DNA of 64,000 bases from Microbacterium sulfonylureivorans. GTDB lineage: Bacteria; Actinomycetota; Actinomycetes; Actinomycetales; Microbacteriaceae. A program made the translations under genes and the position numbers. The notes beneath the pieces are model-generated. The model made no database searches and was not told the DNA's origin. It saw only the letters and a program-made list of their open reading frames with translations. The stretch spans positions 558,001 to 622,000 of the forward strand of contig NZ_RJAD01000001.1 in assembly GCF_003999995.1 (NCBI RefSeq), written 5' to 3'. Positions within the stretch are counted from its first letter, which is position 1. Every line of letters starts with the position of its first letter. Of this stretch, positions 54,368 to 63,351 are shown piece after piece.

Positions 54368-55183
54368 ATGGCCGCCGACCCACCCGTCGGCCCCGCAGCC
54401 GGCGTGTCCTCGCCGGCGCCGGACCCGTCGGAGTCCGACGCCGCGCTCGGACGACGAGCCCAGATGCTCGCCACCGAGCACTGGGGCCTCCTCGCCGCGC
54501 GCAGCACGGCGCAGAGCGAGGTGCTCACGCGCATCACGATCTTCCTGACACTCGTGTCGGCAGGGCTCCTCACCATCGGGCTGCTCGGGCAGGCGACGAA
54601 GTTCGACGGGTGGTTCGCGGGCGCCGCGCTCGCGATCCTCGGGTTCCTCGCCCTGATCGGGCTCATGACGCAGATGCGCGTCTTCAACGTCGCCGAGGAA
54701 GACCTCATGTACGTCATCGCCATGAATCGTCTGCGCGGCGCATACGTCGACCTCGATCCCCCGATCGAGCGCTACTTCCTCGCGGCGACGGCCGACGACA
54801 TGCTCGGCTCCCAGCGCACGTACTCGTTCCTTCGCACCCGGGGCTTCAGCCATCTCTTCGGCAGTTCGTTCATGCTCATCCTCGTGGTGAACGCCTGCGT
54901 CGTCGGGCTGTTCCTCGGCGGTGCGATCCTCGCCGCCGGCGGACTCATGGGCTGGGCGGTCATCGCGGGCATCCTGGCCGCGGTGCTCCTGCTCGTCGGC
55001 TTCGGGCGCTATGGATTCTGGACGTACCAGGAGGCCTGGCGCATCCACCGGCCGCTGCGCACCACACCGCAGGCCGTCACCGAGCCCGCAGCCACCGCTC
55101 CAGGTCTCGATACGCCTGCGCTCGGGGCTCCGGGCGCGACAGGAACACGTCGTGGATCGCGCCGTCGATCCGCGCGATCGTGA
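54368..55183 (+). CDS. Membrane protein of unknown function
   Basis: 271 residues. Helices at about 65-85, 90-115, 175-200 and 205-230, with a conserved-looking cytoplasmic stretch ARSTAQSEVLTRITIFLTL and AMNRLRGAYVDLDPPIERYF between them. It has a hydrophilic Pro/Ala N terminus and a basic tail. I recognise no named family. The 3' end overlaps the convergent hydrolase gene by 107 bp, so the C-terminal tail is dual-coded. Confidence 0.75.
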   Translation: MAADPPVGPAAGVSSPAPDPSESDAALGRRAQMLATEHWGLLAARSTAQSEVLTRITIFLTLVSAGLLTIGLLGQATKFDGWFAGAALAILGFLALIGLMTQMRVFNVAEEDLMYVIAMNRLRGAYVDLDPPIERYFLAATADDMLGSQRTYSFLRTRGFSHLFGSSFMLILVVNACVVGLFLGGAILAAGGLMGWAVIAGILAAVLLLVGFGRYGFWTYQEAWRIHRPLRTTPQAVTEPAATAPGLDTPALGAPGATGTRRGSRRRSARS

Positions 55184-56057
55184 CGAGCCGGCCGATCCGA
55201 GTCGCGCTCTTGGCGATGTCGTCGACGACCAGGACCGAGTCGGTCGAGGTCATCGTCTCGTTCCACGAGATCGGCGGAGTGGATCGCGCCGACAGCAGCA
55301 CGAGGACGGGGCATCCCACTTCCACGCCGGCGGCCACGCGGCGGTGCCCCTCGAGGATCGCGGCGAGCCAGCCGGGCCGCGTGGGGAACCCCCGCTCGGG
55401 CCGCCAGCTCGGCTCGTCCACCGGCAGCGGGAGCGCCCCGACCTCCGTCTGTGCGCGGGTGTAGAAGCCCAGATCGACCACGGGCTGAGTCCCTCGCGGG
55501 TCGAAGCGGGCCCGCGCGCTGACGAGCGGTGCGATGGCCTGCCGCCCGACGGCTCCGAACTGGAACTCCAGCCACGGGCTGTTGAGCACGAGCGCGCTCG
55601 CACGGCCCGGGTTCCGGGCGGCCCACAGCGTGAGGGTGAGCCCGCCGGTCGAGTGCCCCAGCAGGACGAGGCGGCGGCGGGAGGCGGCATCCGTCGCGTG
55701 GCCCATCGCGACGAGGGCGGCCTCGATGTCCACGTCGTAATCGTCGAGTGCATCGATGTAGCCGGGCACGTTGTCGGCGCGGAGGCTCCGCCCGTAGCGA
55801 CGCAGGTCGAGTGCATGGAAGCGCGCACCGAGCCCGGTCCAGAACCGGGCGAGCTGGGTCTGGAAGAAGAAGTCGGACCAGCCGTGGACGTACAGGACGT
55901 CGACATCGCGAAGCGGCTGCACCAGCGCCGCGATCGGGTTCGGGCGCAGCCGCACCAGCGTCGCGACGAGCGGCCCGTTGTCGCCTTCGACGCCGAGATC
56001 GAGCGTGAGCTGCTCGAACGGCTCCCCGAGGACGTCGGGTACCCAGTCGGCGGCCAT
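55077..56057 (-). CDS. Alpha/beta hydrolase (lysophospholipase-like)
   Basis: 326 residues. Nucleophile elbow GHSTGG (Ser about 140), oxyanion-side LYVHGWSDFFFQ, and a final His in GAIHDVFLS. Serine hydrolase, probably cytosolic, ester or monoacylglycerol substrate. The ATG is six bases after TAGGCT (leaderless). Confidence 0.88.
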   Translation of the reverse strand: MAADWVPDVLGEPFEQLTLDLGVEGDNGPLVATLVRLRPNPIAALVQPLRDVDVLYVHGWSDFFFQTQLARFWTGLGARFHALDLRRYGRSLRADNVPGYIDALDDYDVDIEAALVAMGHATDAASRRRLVLLGHSTGGLTLTLWAARNPGRASALVLNSPWLEFQFGAVGRQAIAPLVSARARFDPRGTQPVVDLGFYTRAQTEVGALPLPVDEPSWRPERGFPTRPGWLAAILEGHRRVAAGVEVGCPVLVLLSARSTPPISWNETMTSTDSVLVVDDIAKSATRIGRLVTIARIDGAIHDVFLSRPEPRAQAYRDLERWLRAR

Positions 56058-56063
56058 GCCGCG

Positions 56064-56069
56064 AGCCTA
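56064..56069 (-). promoter_or_regulatory. Leaderless -10 (TAGGCT) of the hydrolase gene
   Basis: TAGGCT, six bases, ATG. Confidence 0.5.
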
Positions 56070-56128
56070 TCGAGCCGCCGCCGCACGGCGGGCGGGCCAC
56101 CCCGCTCCGGCCGTTCGCGGGGACGCGA

Positions 56129-57502
56129 TCACTCCCCGCGCGAGATCGTCACCATCTCGTCGCGCGGGACCACCTTGACACGCGCCCGCTCGTGCGGCGC
56201 GCCGAGGGCGATCTCGTGCTCGTCGAGGCGGTGCCAGCCGTCGAGGTCGGTCCAGCGCACGCCGCGCTCGGCGAGGAGCGCGGGGATGGCGCCCTCGGAC
56301 GAATCGGCCGGCTGCCACCACGACCCCTGGTCGTTGATGAGGTGGCGGACCGTCTCCATCGCGTCGGACTTCGTGTGACCGATCAGGCCGACGGGACCGC
56401 GCTTGATCCAGCCCGTCGCGTACACGCCCGACACGCGCTCGTTCGAGTCCTTGTGCAGCGCCTGTCCCTCGTGGTTCGGGATGACGCCGTGGCGCTTGTC
56501 GAACGGCACGCCCGGCAGCGGCGACCCGAAGTAGCCGACCGCGCGATAGATCGCCTGGATCGGGACCTCGCGGATCTCACCGGTGCCCACGACGCCGCCC
56601 TCGCCGTCGGGGCGCGTGCGCTCGTACCGGAACGCGGCGACGCGGCCCTCGGCATCCTTCACGACTTCGAGGGGCTTCGCGTAGAAGTGCAGGTGGAGTC
56701 GGCGGGATGCCTCTCCTCCGGCGTTGTTGGCGGCGGGGCGCTGCCGCCACGACTGCAGCACCCGGTCGATGACCATGACCTGCTTGTTGCTCGCGATGGC
56801 CGCTTTCGACGCCTCGTCGTAGTCGAAGTCCTCGTCGTAGACGACCATGTCGACATCGCGCAGCTCGCCGAGCTCGCGGAGCTCGAGCGGCGTGAACTTC
56901 ACCTGCGCCGGCCCGCGGCGGCCGAACACATGGACGTCGGTCACCGCGCTGGCCGCGAGGCCCGCGTGCACGTTGTCGGGGATCTCGGTAGGCAGCAGAT
57001 CCTCGGCGTGCTTGGCGAGCATGCGCGCGACGTCGAGCGCGACGTTGCCGTTGCCGATCACCGCGACGGACTCGGCGTCGAGCGGCCACTCGCGCGGGAC
57101 GTCGGGGTGTCCGTCGAACCAGCTCACGAAGTCGGCCGCCCCGTACGACCCGGCGGCGTCGATTCCGGGGATGTCGAGGTCGGAGTCGCGGATCGCGCCC
57201 GTCGCGAAGATCACGGCGTTGTAGTGGTGCTTGAGGTCGTCGAGGGTGATGTCCTCGCCGAAGCGCACGTTGCCGAACAGACGGATGTCGCCGCGGTCGA
57301 GCACTTCGCGCAGGGCCGTGATGATGCCCTTGATGCGCGGGTGGTCGGGCGCCACACCGTAGCGGACGAGGCCGTACGGCGCGGGGAGCTGCTCGAACAG
57401 GTCGATCGAGACGTCGAACTTGCGCTCGGCCTTGAGCAGGATGTCGGCCGCGTAGATGCCGGCCGGGCCCGCGCCGACGATCGCCAGTCGGAGCTTGGTC
57501 AT
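56129..57502 (-). CDS. Ferredoxin/adrenodoxin-type NADP reductase (FprA-like)
   Basis: 457 residues. FAD site IVGAGPAGIYAADILLK, NADP site AVIGNGNVALDVARML, and GWIKRGPVGLIGHTKSDAMETV near the C terminus, all typical of the adrenodoxin reductase group. It passes electrons between NADPH and ferredoxin. GAAAGGA precedes ATG 57502. Confidence 0.92.
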   Translation of the reverse strand: MTKLRLAIVGAGPAGIYAADILLKAERKFDVSIDLFEQLPAPYGLVRYGVAPDHPRIKGIITALREVLDRGDIRLFGNVRFGEDITLDDLKHHYNAVIFATGAIRDSDLDIPGIDAAGSYGAADFVSWFDGHPDVPREWPLDAESVAVIGNGNVALDVARMLAKHAEDLLPTEIPDNVHAGLAASAVTDVHVFGRRGPAQVKFTPLELRELGELRDVDMVVYDEDFDYDEASKAAIASNKQVMVIDRVLQSWRQRPAANNAGGEASRRLHLHFYAKPLEVVKDAEGRVAAFRYERTRPDGEGGVVGTGEIREVPIQAIYRAVGYFGSPLPGVPFDKRHGVIPNHEGQALHKDSNERVSGVYATGWIKRGPVGLIGHTKSDAMETVRHLINDQGSWWQPADSSEGAIPALLAERGVRWTDLDGWHRLDEHEIALGAPHERARVKVVPRDEMVTISRGE

Positions 57503-57567
57503 GGTGGTCCTTTCGGGGTTGCCTCGGTCGGTGCGCGAACGAAGCGAGACGAAACGAGTGCGGAGCC

Positions 57568-58623
57568 TCAGCTCGAGCGGTCGGCCACGGCCTGGGCGAA
57601 GCGGGTCAGCGCTTCGCGCACGGCGCCCTCGGGAAGCGGCGCGAGCGCCTCGACGGCCTCGCGCGACCAGGTGTGCGCGAGATCGAGGGTCGCCTGGGTG
57701 GCCTCATGCTCGCGAAGCTCGGTGAGCGCGTCGTCGAGGATGGCCGGGTCGGCCCCGTCGGCGATGCGGGCAACGCCCTCGTCGATCTGCTCGCGCAGTG
57801 CGAGGGAGGCGGGGTCGGTGCGCTGGCCGAGCACGATGTACGGCATTGTCGGCACACCCGCGCGCAGGTCGGTGCCGGGCACTTTGCCCGTCTCGTCGGG
57901 ATCGGCCGAGAGATCGATCACGTCGTCGAGGAGCTGGAAGGCCACGCCGGCCTTCTCGCCGAACGTGACGAGCGGCTGCTCGAACTCGGCGGGCCCGTTC
58001 GAGAAGACGACGCCCGCCTGGGCGGCCGCGGCGATCAGGGAGCCGGTCTTGTCGGACAGCACCTGCAGATAGAACGCGACCCGGTCGTCGCCCTCCTGGG
58101 GTCCGACGGTCTCGTGCATCTGCCCCAGCACCAGACGCTCGAACGTGTCGGCCTGCAGCTGGATGGCGGCGTCGCCATAGCGGGCCATGATCTGGCTGGC
58201 CCGCGAGAACAGCAGGTCGCCGGTGAGGATGGCGATGCTGTTTCCCCAGATCGCGTGGGCGCTGGGCACCCCGCGGCGCTTGTCCGCGGCATCCATCACA
58301 TCGTCGTGGTACAGCGAGCCGAGGTGCGTCATCTCGAGCGCGGTCGCCCCGTCGATGACCTGGTCGTTCGCGCCGTCGCCCAGCTGCGCCGTGAGAAGCG
58401 CGAGCATCGGGCGCACCCGCTTGCCGCCGGCCTCGTAGAGGTAGCGGCTGGTGGTGTCGGCGAGGGAGTCCGCGACGCGCAGCTCGCGCTCGAGGGCGCT
58501 GTCGACGCGCTTCAGGCCCGCCTCGACCGTGGCGAGCAGCTTGCGAGACCTCGGCCCCGCGAAGACGCGGTCGTTGAGGCCCAGCTTGCCCGCGATGCGC
58601 GAGCCCGGCGCTGAGGGAGTCAC
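57568..58623 (-). CDS. Long-chain polyprenyl diphosphate synthase (menaquinone side chain)
   Basis: 351 residues. First Asp-rich motif YHDDVMD, second QLLDDVIDLSAD, and GGKRVRP. The residues before the first motif lack bulky blocks, consistent with a long (C35-C50) product. With menG and menF nearby the product probably becomes the menaquinone tail. GTG start six bases after TAGGCT. Confidence 0.92.
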   Translation of the reverse strand: MTPSAPGSRIAGKLGLNDRVFAGPRSRKLLATVEAGLKRVDSALERELRVADSLADTTSRYLYEAGGKRVRPMLALLTAQLGDGANDQVIDGATALEMTHLGSLYHDDVMDAADKRRGVPSAHAIWGNSIAILTGDLLFSRASQIMARYGDAAIQLQADTFERLVLGQMHETVGPQEGDDRVAFYLQVLSDKTGSLIAAAAQAGVVFSNGPAEFEQPLVTFGEKAGVAFQLLDDVIDLSADPDETGKVPGTDLRAGVPTMPYIVLGQRTDPASLALREQIDEGVARIADGADPAILDDALTELREHEATQATLDLAHTWSREAVEALAPLPEGAVREALTRFAQAVADRSS

Positions 58624-58629
58624 GTGCCC

Positions 58630-58635
58630 AGCCTA
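58630..58635 (-). promoter_or_regulatory. Leaderless -10 (TAGGCT) of the polyprenyl synthase gene
   Basis: TAGGCT, six bases, GTG. Confidence 0.5.
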
Positions 58636-58668
58636 CCGGGGCACGTGACCGCCGATCGCGGCCGTCGG

Positions 58669-59409
58669 TCAGTCGCGCGCATGCGGCTTCGTCGCGCGGT
58701 GCAGGGCGACGATGCCCATCGAGAGGTTGCGGTGGGCGACATCCGTCCAGCCCGCCTCGCGGATCCACGTCGCCAGCGTCGCCTGATCGGGCCAGTCGCG
58801 GATGGACTCGTTGAGGTAGTCGTAGGCCTCGGCGTTCGAGCTCATGGTCTTCGCGACGACCGGCAGGACGCGGTCGTTGTAGAAGCGGTACAGCCCGTTG
58901 AACACCGGCGACGGCGGATGCGAGAACTCGCACACGACGAGGCGTCCGCCTGGGCGGGTGACGCGGAGCAGCTCGGCGATCGCCTTCTTCGGCTCGTTCA
59001 CGTTGCGCAGCCCGAACGACATCGTCACCGTGTCGAACTCGGCGTCGGCGAACGGCAGGTCGGTCGCGTCGGCCTGCACGAAGGACAGATTCGGGATGCC
59101 GCCGTGCCGGCGCTTCCCCTCCGCGATCATGCCTGGCGAGAAGTCGGCGGCGACGACGGTCGCGCCGCTGCGCGCAAGGGCGACGCTCGACGCACCCGTC
59201 CCCGCGGCGAGGTCGAGGATGCGCTGGCCCGCCCTCGGAGAGACGGCACGCGTGGTCGCGGCGCGCCAGAACCGGTCGTTGCCCATGCTCAGCACGGTGT
59301 TTGTGCGGTCGTACGCGGGCGCGACCTGGTCGAACATGCCGCTCACCCGCGACGGATCCTTGTGGAGGTCGGCGCGGTTCGGCTCGTGCTCGGAGGGGTG
59401 CGATGCCAC
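58669..59409 (-). CDS. menG: Demethylmenaquinone methyltransferase
   Basis: 246 residues, UbiE/MenG family. SAM motif LDLAAGTGASSVALA, then TDLPFADAEFDTVTMSFGLRNV and GGRLVVCEFS, all family hallmarks. Last step of menaquinone synthesis. GTG start six bases after TAGACT. Confidence 0.95.
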   Translation of the reverse strand: MASHPSEHEPNRADLHKDPSRVSGMFDQVAPAYDRTNTVLSMGNDRFWRAATTRAVSPRAGQRILDLAAGTGASSVALARSGATVVAADFSPGMIAEGKRRHGGIPNLSFVQADATDLPFADAEFDTVTMSFGLRNVNEPKKAIAELLRVTRPGGRLVVCEFSHPPSPVFNGLYRFYNDRVLPVVAKTMSSNAEAYDYLNESIRDWPDQATLATWIREAGWTDVAHRNLSMGIVALHRATKPHARD

Positions 59410-59415
59410 CCGTCG

Positions 59416-59421
59416 AGTCTA
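59416..59421 (-). promoter_or_regulatory. Leaderless -10 (TAGACT) of menG
   Basis: TAGACT, six bases, GTG. Confidence 0.5.
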
Positions 59422-59481
59422 GGCGGCGGGCGGCAGGCGGTCAGCCGGGGTCGACCGGCGCCGGCGACGGACCCTGCCCGG

Positions 59482-60030
59482 TCATTCCAGGCCGAGCGCG
59501 GCGAGCCGGTCGAGCCAGGCATCCGCCGTCGCGTCGTCGAACGGAGCCTCGTGTGCCGTGACGCGCTTCTCGAGATCGGCGGCGAGCGCCTCGAGGTGCG
59601 CCACGACATCGAGCGGATAGCCGTAGGCGACGCGGTGCTCGTCCCACTCGTCCTCGTCGTCGATGTAGACGCCGCGGTCGGTGCGCTCGACCACGTCGAG
59701 GTCCATGTCGATCCCGGTGGGCTCGCCGGCCTCCCATCGGAGGTCCCACGCGATGTCGATGTAGATGCGCGTGTGGTGCGGAGCGGCGTTGCGGGTGTAC
59801 GCGTAGTCGCCGCTCGGCGGCACGAGGGTGACATTGGGATGCTCCGGCGCGAACGTGCGGCCCGGGCGCGAGCTGTCCCACCCGGGGAGCTGGCCGAACC
59901 AGTCGCCCCAGCGATCGCTGCCGAGGTAGACGCACTCGTGCAGCCAGTGCGGGTCGCCTGTCCATTTGCGCCAGCGGAAGGTCAGTCTGGTGCCCGCCTC
60001 GGGGCGTGCGGGGACGGCGTCGTCTGTCAC
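59482..60030 (-). CDS. DUF402-family protein
   Basis: 182 residues. DUF402 beta-barrel region with IYIDIAWDLRWEAGEPTGIDMDLDVV and VYIDDEDEWDEHRVAYGYP. Related proteins include a nucleoside di/triphosphate phosphatase and FAU-1-like RNA-binding proteins. Divergent from menF with overlapping -10 boxes. GTG start. Confidence 0.88.
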   Translation of the reverse strand: MTDDAVPARPEAGTRLTFRWRKWTGDPHWLHECVYLGSDRWGDWFGQLPGWDSSRPGRTFAPEHPNVTLVPPSGDYAYTRNAAPHHTRIYIDIAWDLRWEAGEPTGIDMDLDVVERTDRGVYIDDEDEWDEHRVAYGYPLDVVAHLEALAADLEKRVTAHEAPFDDATADAWLDRLAALGLE

Positions 60031-60036
60031 TCCGCG

Positions 60037-60046
60037 AGTCTAGGCT
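60037..60046. promoter_or_regulatory. Overlapping divergent leaderless promoters (DUF402 and menF)
   Basis: AGTCTAGGCT holds TAGACT on the minus strand (60042-60037) and TAGGCT on the plus strand (60041-60046), sharing two bases. Each is followed by six bases and a GTG start. Confidence 0.6.
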
Positions 60047-60052
60047 TGAGGG

Positions 60053-61354
60053 GTGACATCTCTGCACCGCCTGCCGAAGCTGGTGGTCGAGACCCGCGAG
60101 ATCGATCCCGTCGAGGATCTGCTGGCCTTCGCCGACCCGCGCTCCCCGCTCGCGTGGCTGCGCCGCGGCGAGGGGATCGTCGGCATCGGCAGCGTCGGCG
60201 GGTACGAAGCCGGCGGCGCGCATCCGGTCCCGGGGCTCGACCCGTCGGAGCAGCCCTCACCGGCGGACTCGTGGCGGGCGATCTGCGCCGACGCCGAGAT
60301 CGACGATCCGGTCGGCCTGCACGGCACCGGCCTCGTGGCGTTCGGCACGCTGGTCTTCGATCACCGCTCGGCGGCGTCGAGCCGCCTCATCGTCCCGCAG
60401 GCGGTCATCGGCCGCCGCGACGGACGCTCCTGGATCACCCGCATCCGCTCGACGGTCGCCGATCTCGTCGAGCCGGTCGTCGAACCGGTCCCGTACGGCC
60501 CGTACTGGTCGGCCACGCTCGGACCGGGCGCGCTCGATCCGGAGGGGTACCAGGCGGCAGTGCGCGCCGGGCTCGACGCGATCGCGGCCGGCGAGGTGGG
60601 CAAGGTCGTGCTGGCGCGCGACCTCGTCGGCACCGTCCCTGCCGGCTCCGACCTGCGCCGGCTCGTCCGCGCCCTCTCGACCGGCTACCTCGACACGTGG
60701 ACGTTCGCCGTCGACGGTCTCATCGGTGCGAGCCCCGAGACCCTCGTCACGGTGTCGGGCGGCGAGGTCACCGCGCGCGTCCTCGCCGGGACGTTCCCGC
60801 GCGGAGCCGACGCCGACGACGATGCCGCGGCATCCTTCCGCCTCTCGCACAGCGGCAAGAACCTCGACGAGCACCAGTACGCCGTGCAGAGCGTGCTCGA
60901 CGCGCTCGCGCCCCACGTCAGCTCGGTGCGCGCCGACGACGAGCCGTTCGCGCTCGAGCTTCCCAACCTCTGGCACCTCGCGACCGACGTCGCGGGCGAG
61001 ATCGCCGACCACGCGTCGGCGCTCGACCTCGTCGCGGCGCTCCACCCCACCGCTGCCGTGGCCGGGACGCCGACGGATGCCGCGATCGAAGTCATCCGCA
61101 GGATCGAGCCGTTCGACCGCCGCCGCTACGCCGGACCGGTCGGCTGGGTCGACGCGAGCGGTGACGGCGAGTGGGCGATCGCCCTGCGCTGCGCCCAGAT
61201 CGGCGCCGAGCCCGCGCGCGGCTTCGCGGAGTTCAGCGACACGATCCCGGTCGTCGCCCACGCCGGCGCGGGGATCGTGGCGGGAAGCGACCCCGAGACC
61301 GAGCTGCTCGAGACGCGCGTGAAGTTCCGGCCGATCGTCGACGCCCTGGCCTGA
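60053..61354 (+). CDS. menF: Isochorismate synthase
   Basis: 433 residues, chorismate-binding fold. Motifs GKVVLARD, GASPETLV, SAKNxxEH equivalent SHSGKNLDEHQY, HPTAAVAGTP and RRYAGPVGW. Diverts chorismate to menaquinone (a siderophore role is less likely without partners). Leaderless GTG start. Confidence 0.93.
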   Translation: MTSLHRLPKLVVETREIDPVEDLLAFADPRSPLAWLRRGEGIVGIGSVGGYEAGGAHPVPGLDPSEQPSPADSWRAICADAEIDDPVGLHGTGLVAFGTLVFDHRSAASSRLIVPQAVIGRRDGRSWITRIRSTVADLVEPVVEPVPYGPYWSATLGPGALDPEGYQAAVRAGLDAIAAGEVGKVVLARDLVGTVPAGSDLRRLVRALSTGYLDTWTFAVDGLIGASPETLVTVSGGEVTARVLAGTFPRGADADDDAAASFRLSHSGKNLDEHQYAVQSVLDALAPHVSSVRADDEPFALELPNLWHLATDVAGEIADHASALDLVAALHPTAAVAGTPTDAAIEVIRRIEPFDRRRYAGPVGWVDASGDGEWAIALRCAQIGAEPARGFAEFSDTIPVVAHAGAGIVAGSDPETELLETRVKFRPIVDALA

Positions 61355-61373
61355 CGCTGGAGCGGCGTCGGCT

Positions 61374-61459
61374 GCGCAGAACTCCTGCAGTCTCAGTCCT
61401 GCGCGGCCAGATCGGGCCCGAATCACCGCCGGGCGAGCCGATTTGGAGGAGTTCTGCGC
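61374..61459. repeat. 86-bp inverted-repeat element between convergent genes
   Basis: 13-bp perfect terminal arms (GCGCAGAACTCCT, 61374-61386, and its complement 61447-61459) around 60 bp. May be a two-way terminator or a small mobile/REP-like element. Confidence 0.5.
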
Positions 61460-61469
61460 GCCACCCGCG

Positions 61470-62282
61470 TCAGACCGAGCGCTGGTAGGCCCGGATCGAC
61501 CGGACGGCCCAGAGGAAGGCGAGGCACGCGAGCACCGCGAGCCCGGCGGCCTGCCACCATCCCTCGGCGGGGTACTCGCCGCTCAGACCGCCCCGCCCGA
61601 GCTCGACCGCCCAGTTCATGGGGTTCCACCGGGCGACGTCCTGCACCCACGCGGGCAGCAGCTCGGCGGGCATCATCGTCGTCGAGAGGAACGTCGCCGG
61701 CAGCACGATGAGCTGCGACAGGCTGATGAGCGCGATCTGGCTGCGGGTCGTGAGCGCGACTGCCGTCGAGGCGCAGCAGAAGATCGTCGCCAGGAGCGTC
61801 GCGACACCGAGGGCCACCAGCATCCCGCCGATTCCGCCCGGGAAGCGCGCGCCGGCCAGCCAGCCGATCCCGAGCACGACCAGCGACTGCGCCAGGTTGA
61901 CGATCAGCTGCTGGGCGAGCTGGCCGGTGATGATCGCCGATCGCGACAGCGGCGAGGTGAGGTACTGGTCCATGACGCCGGAGGTGATGTCGTCGATGAA
62001 GCCGGTGCCGGCCCACGCGCCCGAGTAGAGCACGGTCATCATGAGGATGCCGGGCACGAGGTAGTCGATGTAGCCGGCGGAGCCGAACTGCGGCAGTTCG
62101 CCGAGCGACGAGAAGACCGCACCGAACAGCACGATCCAGATCACCGGCTGAATGAGCGACATCACCGGTCCCCACGCCTGGCGCAGGGTCGCGATGAGCC
62201 AGCGCCGGAGCACCTGTCCGGTCTGGGTGAACCACCCGGCGCGCGCGGGGCGCACCGCGGGGGCGAAAGTCAGCGTGGTCAT
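61470..62282 (-). CDS. ABC-2 type exporter permease (DrrB-like)
   Basis: 270 residues, six helices, ABC-2 membrane domain with the family segment SPLSRSAIITGQLAQQL and WNPMNWAVELGR near the C terminus. The start overlaps the ATPase stop (ATGA). Exports a drug-like or lipid substrate. Confidence 0.92.
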   Translation of the reverse strand: MTTLTFAPAVRPARAGWFTQTGQVLRRWLIATLRQAWGPVMSLIQPVIWIVLFGAVFSSLGELPQFGSAGYIDYLVPGILMMTVLYSGAWAGTGFIDDITSGVMDQYLTSPLSRSAIITGQLAQQLIVNLAQSLVVLGIGWLAGARFPGGIGGMLVALGVATLLATIFCCASTAVALTTRSQIALISLSQLIVLPATFLSTTMMPAELLPAWVQDVARWNPMNWAVELGRGGLSGEYPAEGWWQAAGLAVLACLAFLWAVRSIRAYQRSV

Positions 62283-63298
62283 GCCGCTGCTCCTTCCGTG
62301 ACGGCGGTCGCCGAGGCGTCGCCGAAGGTGTGGCCGACGAAGTGCAGGTACACGTCGTCGAGGGTGGGGTGGGATGCCGCGACCTGCCCGAAGCGAATGC
62401 CCGCGGCATCCAGAGCGGCGATTACGGCCCCGACAGCGGCCGAGGCGTCGTCGGTGCGGGCGGCGAGGACGCCGTCGACACCGGATGCCTCGACCAGGAC
62501 GTCGCGGAGGCCGGCGACGGAGGCCACGGCTCGGCGCACGGCGTCGACGTCGGGTTCGATGAGACTCACCCGCACCGAGTCTCCGTGGAGCGCGGCCTTG
62601 AGCGCGCCGGGCGTGCCCTGCACGACCGCGCGGCCCCGGTTGACGAGGAGCAGCTCGTCGGCGAGGCGATCCGCCTCCTCCATGTAGTGCGTCGTGAGCA
62701 CCACGGTGAGGGCCTCCTCGCCCGACAGGCGCCGGATCTCGGCCCACATCGCGGCGCGCGCCTCGGGGTCGAGCCCCGTCGTCGGTTCGTCGAGGAACAG
62801 CACCCGCGGGCGATGGACGAGCGCCGCCGCGACGTCGAGCCGACGGCGCATGCCTCCGGAGAACGAGCTCACGGGCCGACGGGATGCCTCGGCCAGCCCG
62901 AACTCGTCGAGCAGGCGCGCAGCCCGGGCACGGGCATCGGCGCTGTTCGCGCCCCGGAGCCGGGCGGCGATCTCGAGGTTCTCGATCGCGGTCAGGAGCG
63001 GATCCGTGCTCGACCCCTGCGATACGTACCCGATCGCGGAGCGGACGGCGTTCGGCTCTCGGGCGACGTCGAACCCGGCGACGCGCGCCGTTCCCTCGGT
63101 CGGACGCGAGAGCGTCGTGAGGATCTTCGTGGTGGTGGACTTGCCGGCGCCGTTCGGGCCGAGGAGGCCGAACACGCGTCCGGCGGGGACCTCGAAGCTG
63201 AGGCCGTCGAGGGCGCGGACGGTGTTCTTGCGGCCGCGACCGGTATAGACCTTGACGAGGCCACGGGCGACGATGGCGTCGCTGTTGTTTTCGGGCAT
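62279..63298 (-). CDS. ABC exporter ATPase (DrrA-like)
   Basis: 339 residues. Walker A GPNGAGKST, signature FSGGMRRRLD, Walker B VLFLDEPTTGLDPE, switch TTHYME. The extra C-terminal domain of about 100 residues is usual for DrrA-type daunorubicin-resistance ATPases. ATG 63298 has a GGAAGGG ten bases upstream. An inverted repeat upstream may be a repressor site. Confidence 0.93.
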   Translation of the reverse strand: MPENNSDAIVARGLVKVYTGRGRKNTVRALDGLSFEVPAGRVFGLLGPNGAGKSTTTKILTTLSRPTEGTARVAGFDVAREPNAVRSAIGYVSQGSSTDPLLTAIENLEIAARLRGANSADARARAARLLDEFGLAEASRRPVSSFSGGMRRRLDVAAALVHRPRVLFLDEPTTGLDPEARAAMWAEIRRLSGEEALTVVLTTHYMEEADRLADELLLVNRGRAVVQGTPGALKAALHGDSVRVSLIEPDVDAVRRAVASVAGLRDVLVEASGVDGVLAARTDDASAAVGAVIAALDAAGIRFGQVAASHPTLDDVYLHFVGHTFGDASATAVTEGAAA

Positions 63299-63334
63299 GG
63301 CGAAGCATCCCTTCCTTAGTGTGTGTTCCGTGTG

Positions 63335-63351
63335 CGAACGGCTGTCGTTCG
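63335..63351. promoter_or_regulatory. Inverted repeat upstream of the DrrAB-type operon
   Basis: CGAACG-N5-CGTTCG. A second palindrome GCCGTTC-GT-GAACGGC lies at 63377-63392. Sizes fit TetR-type operators, but no regulator gene is in view. Confidence 0.35.

Noticed and set aside
54368..55183. Assignment to the DUF2270 membrane family
   Set aside because: Similar topology, but I could not match the family's conserved N-terminal motif.
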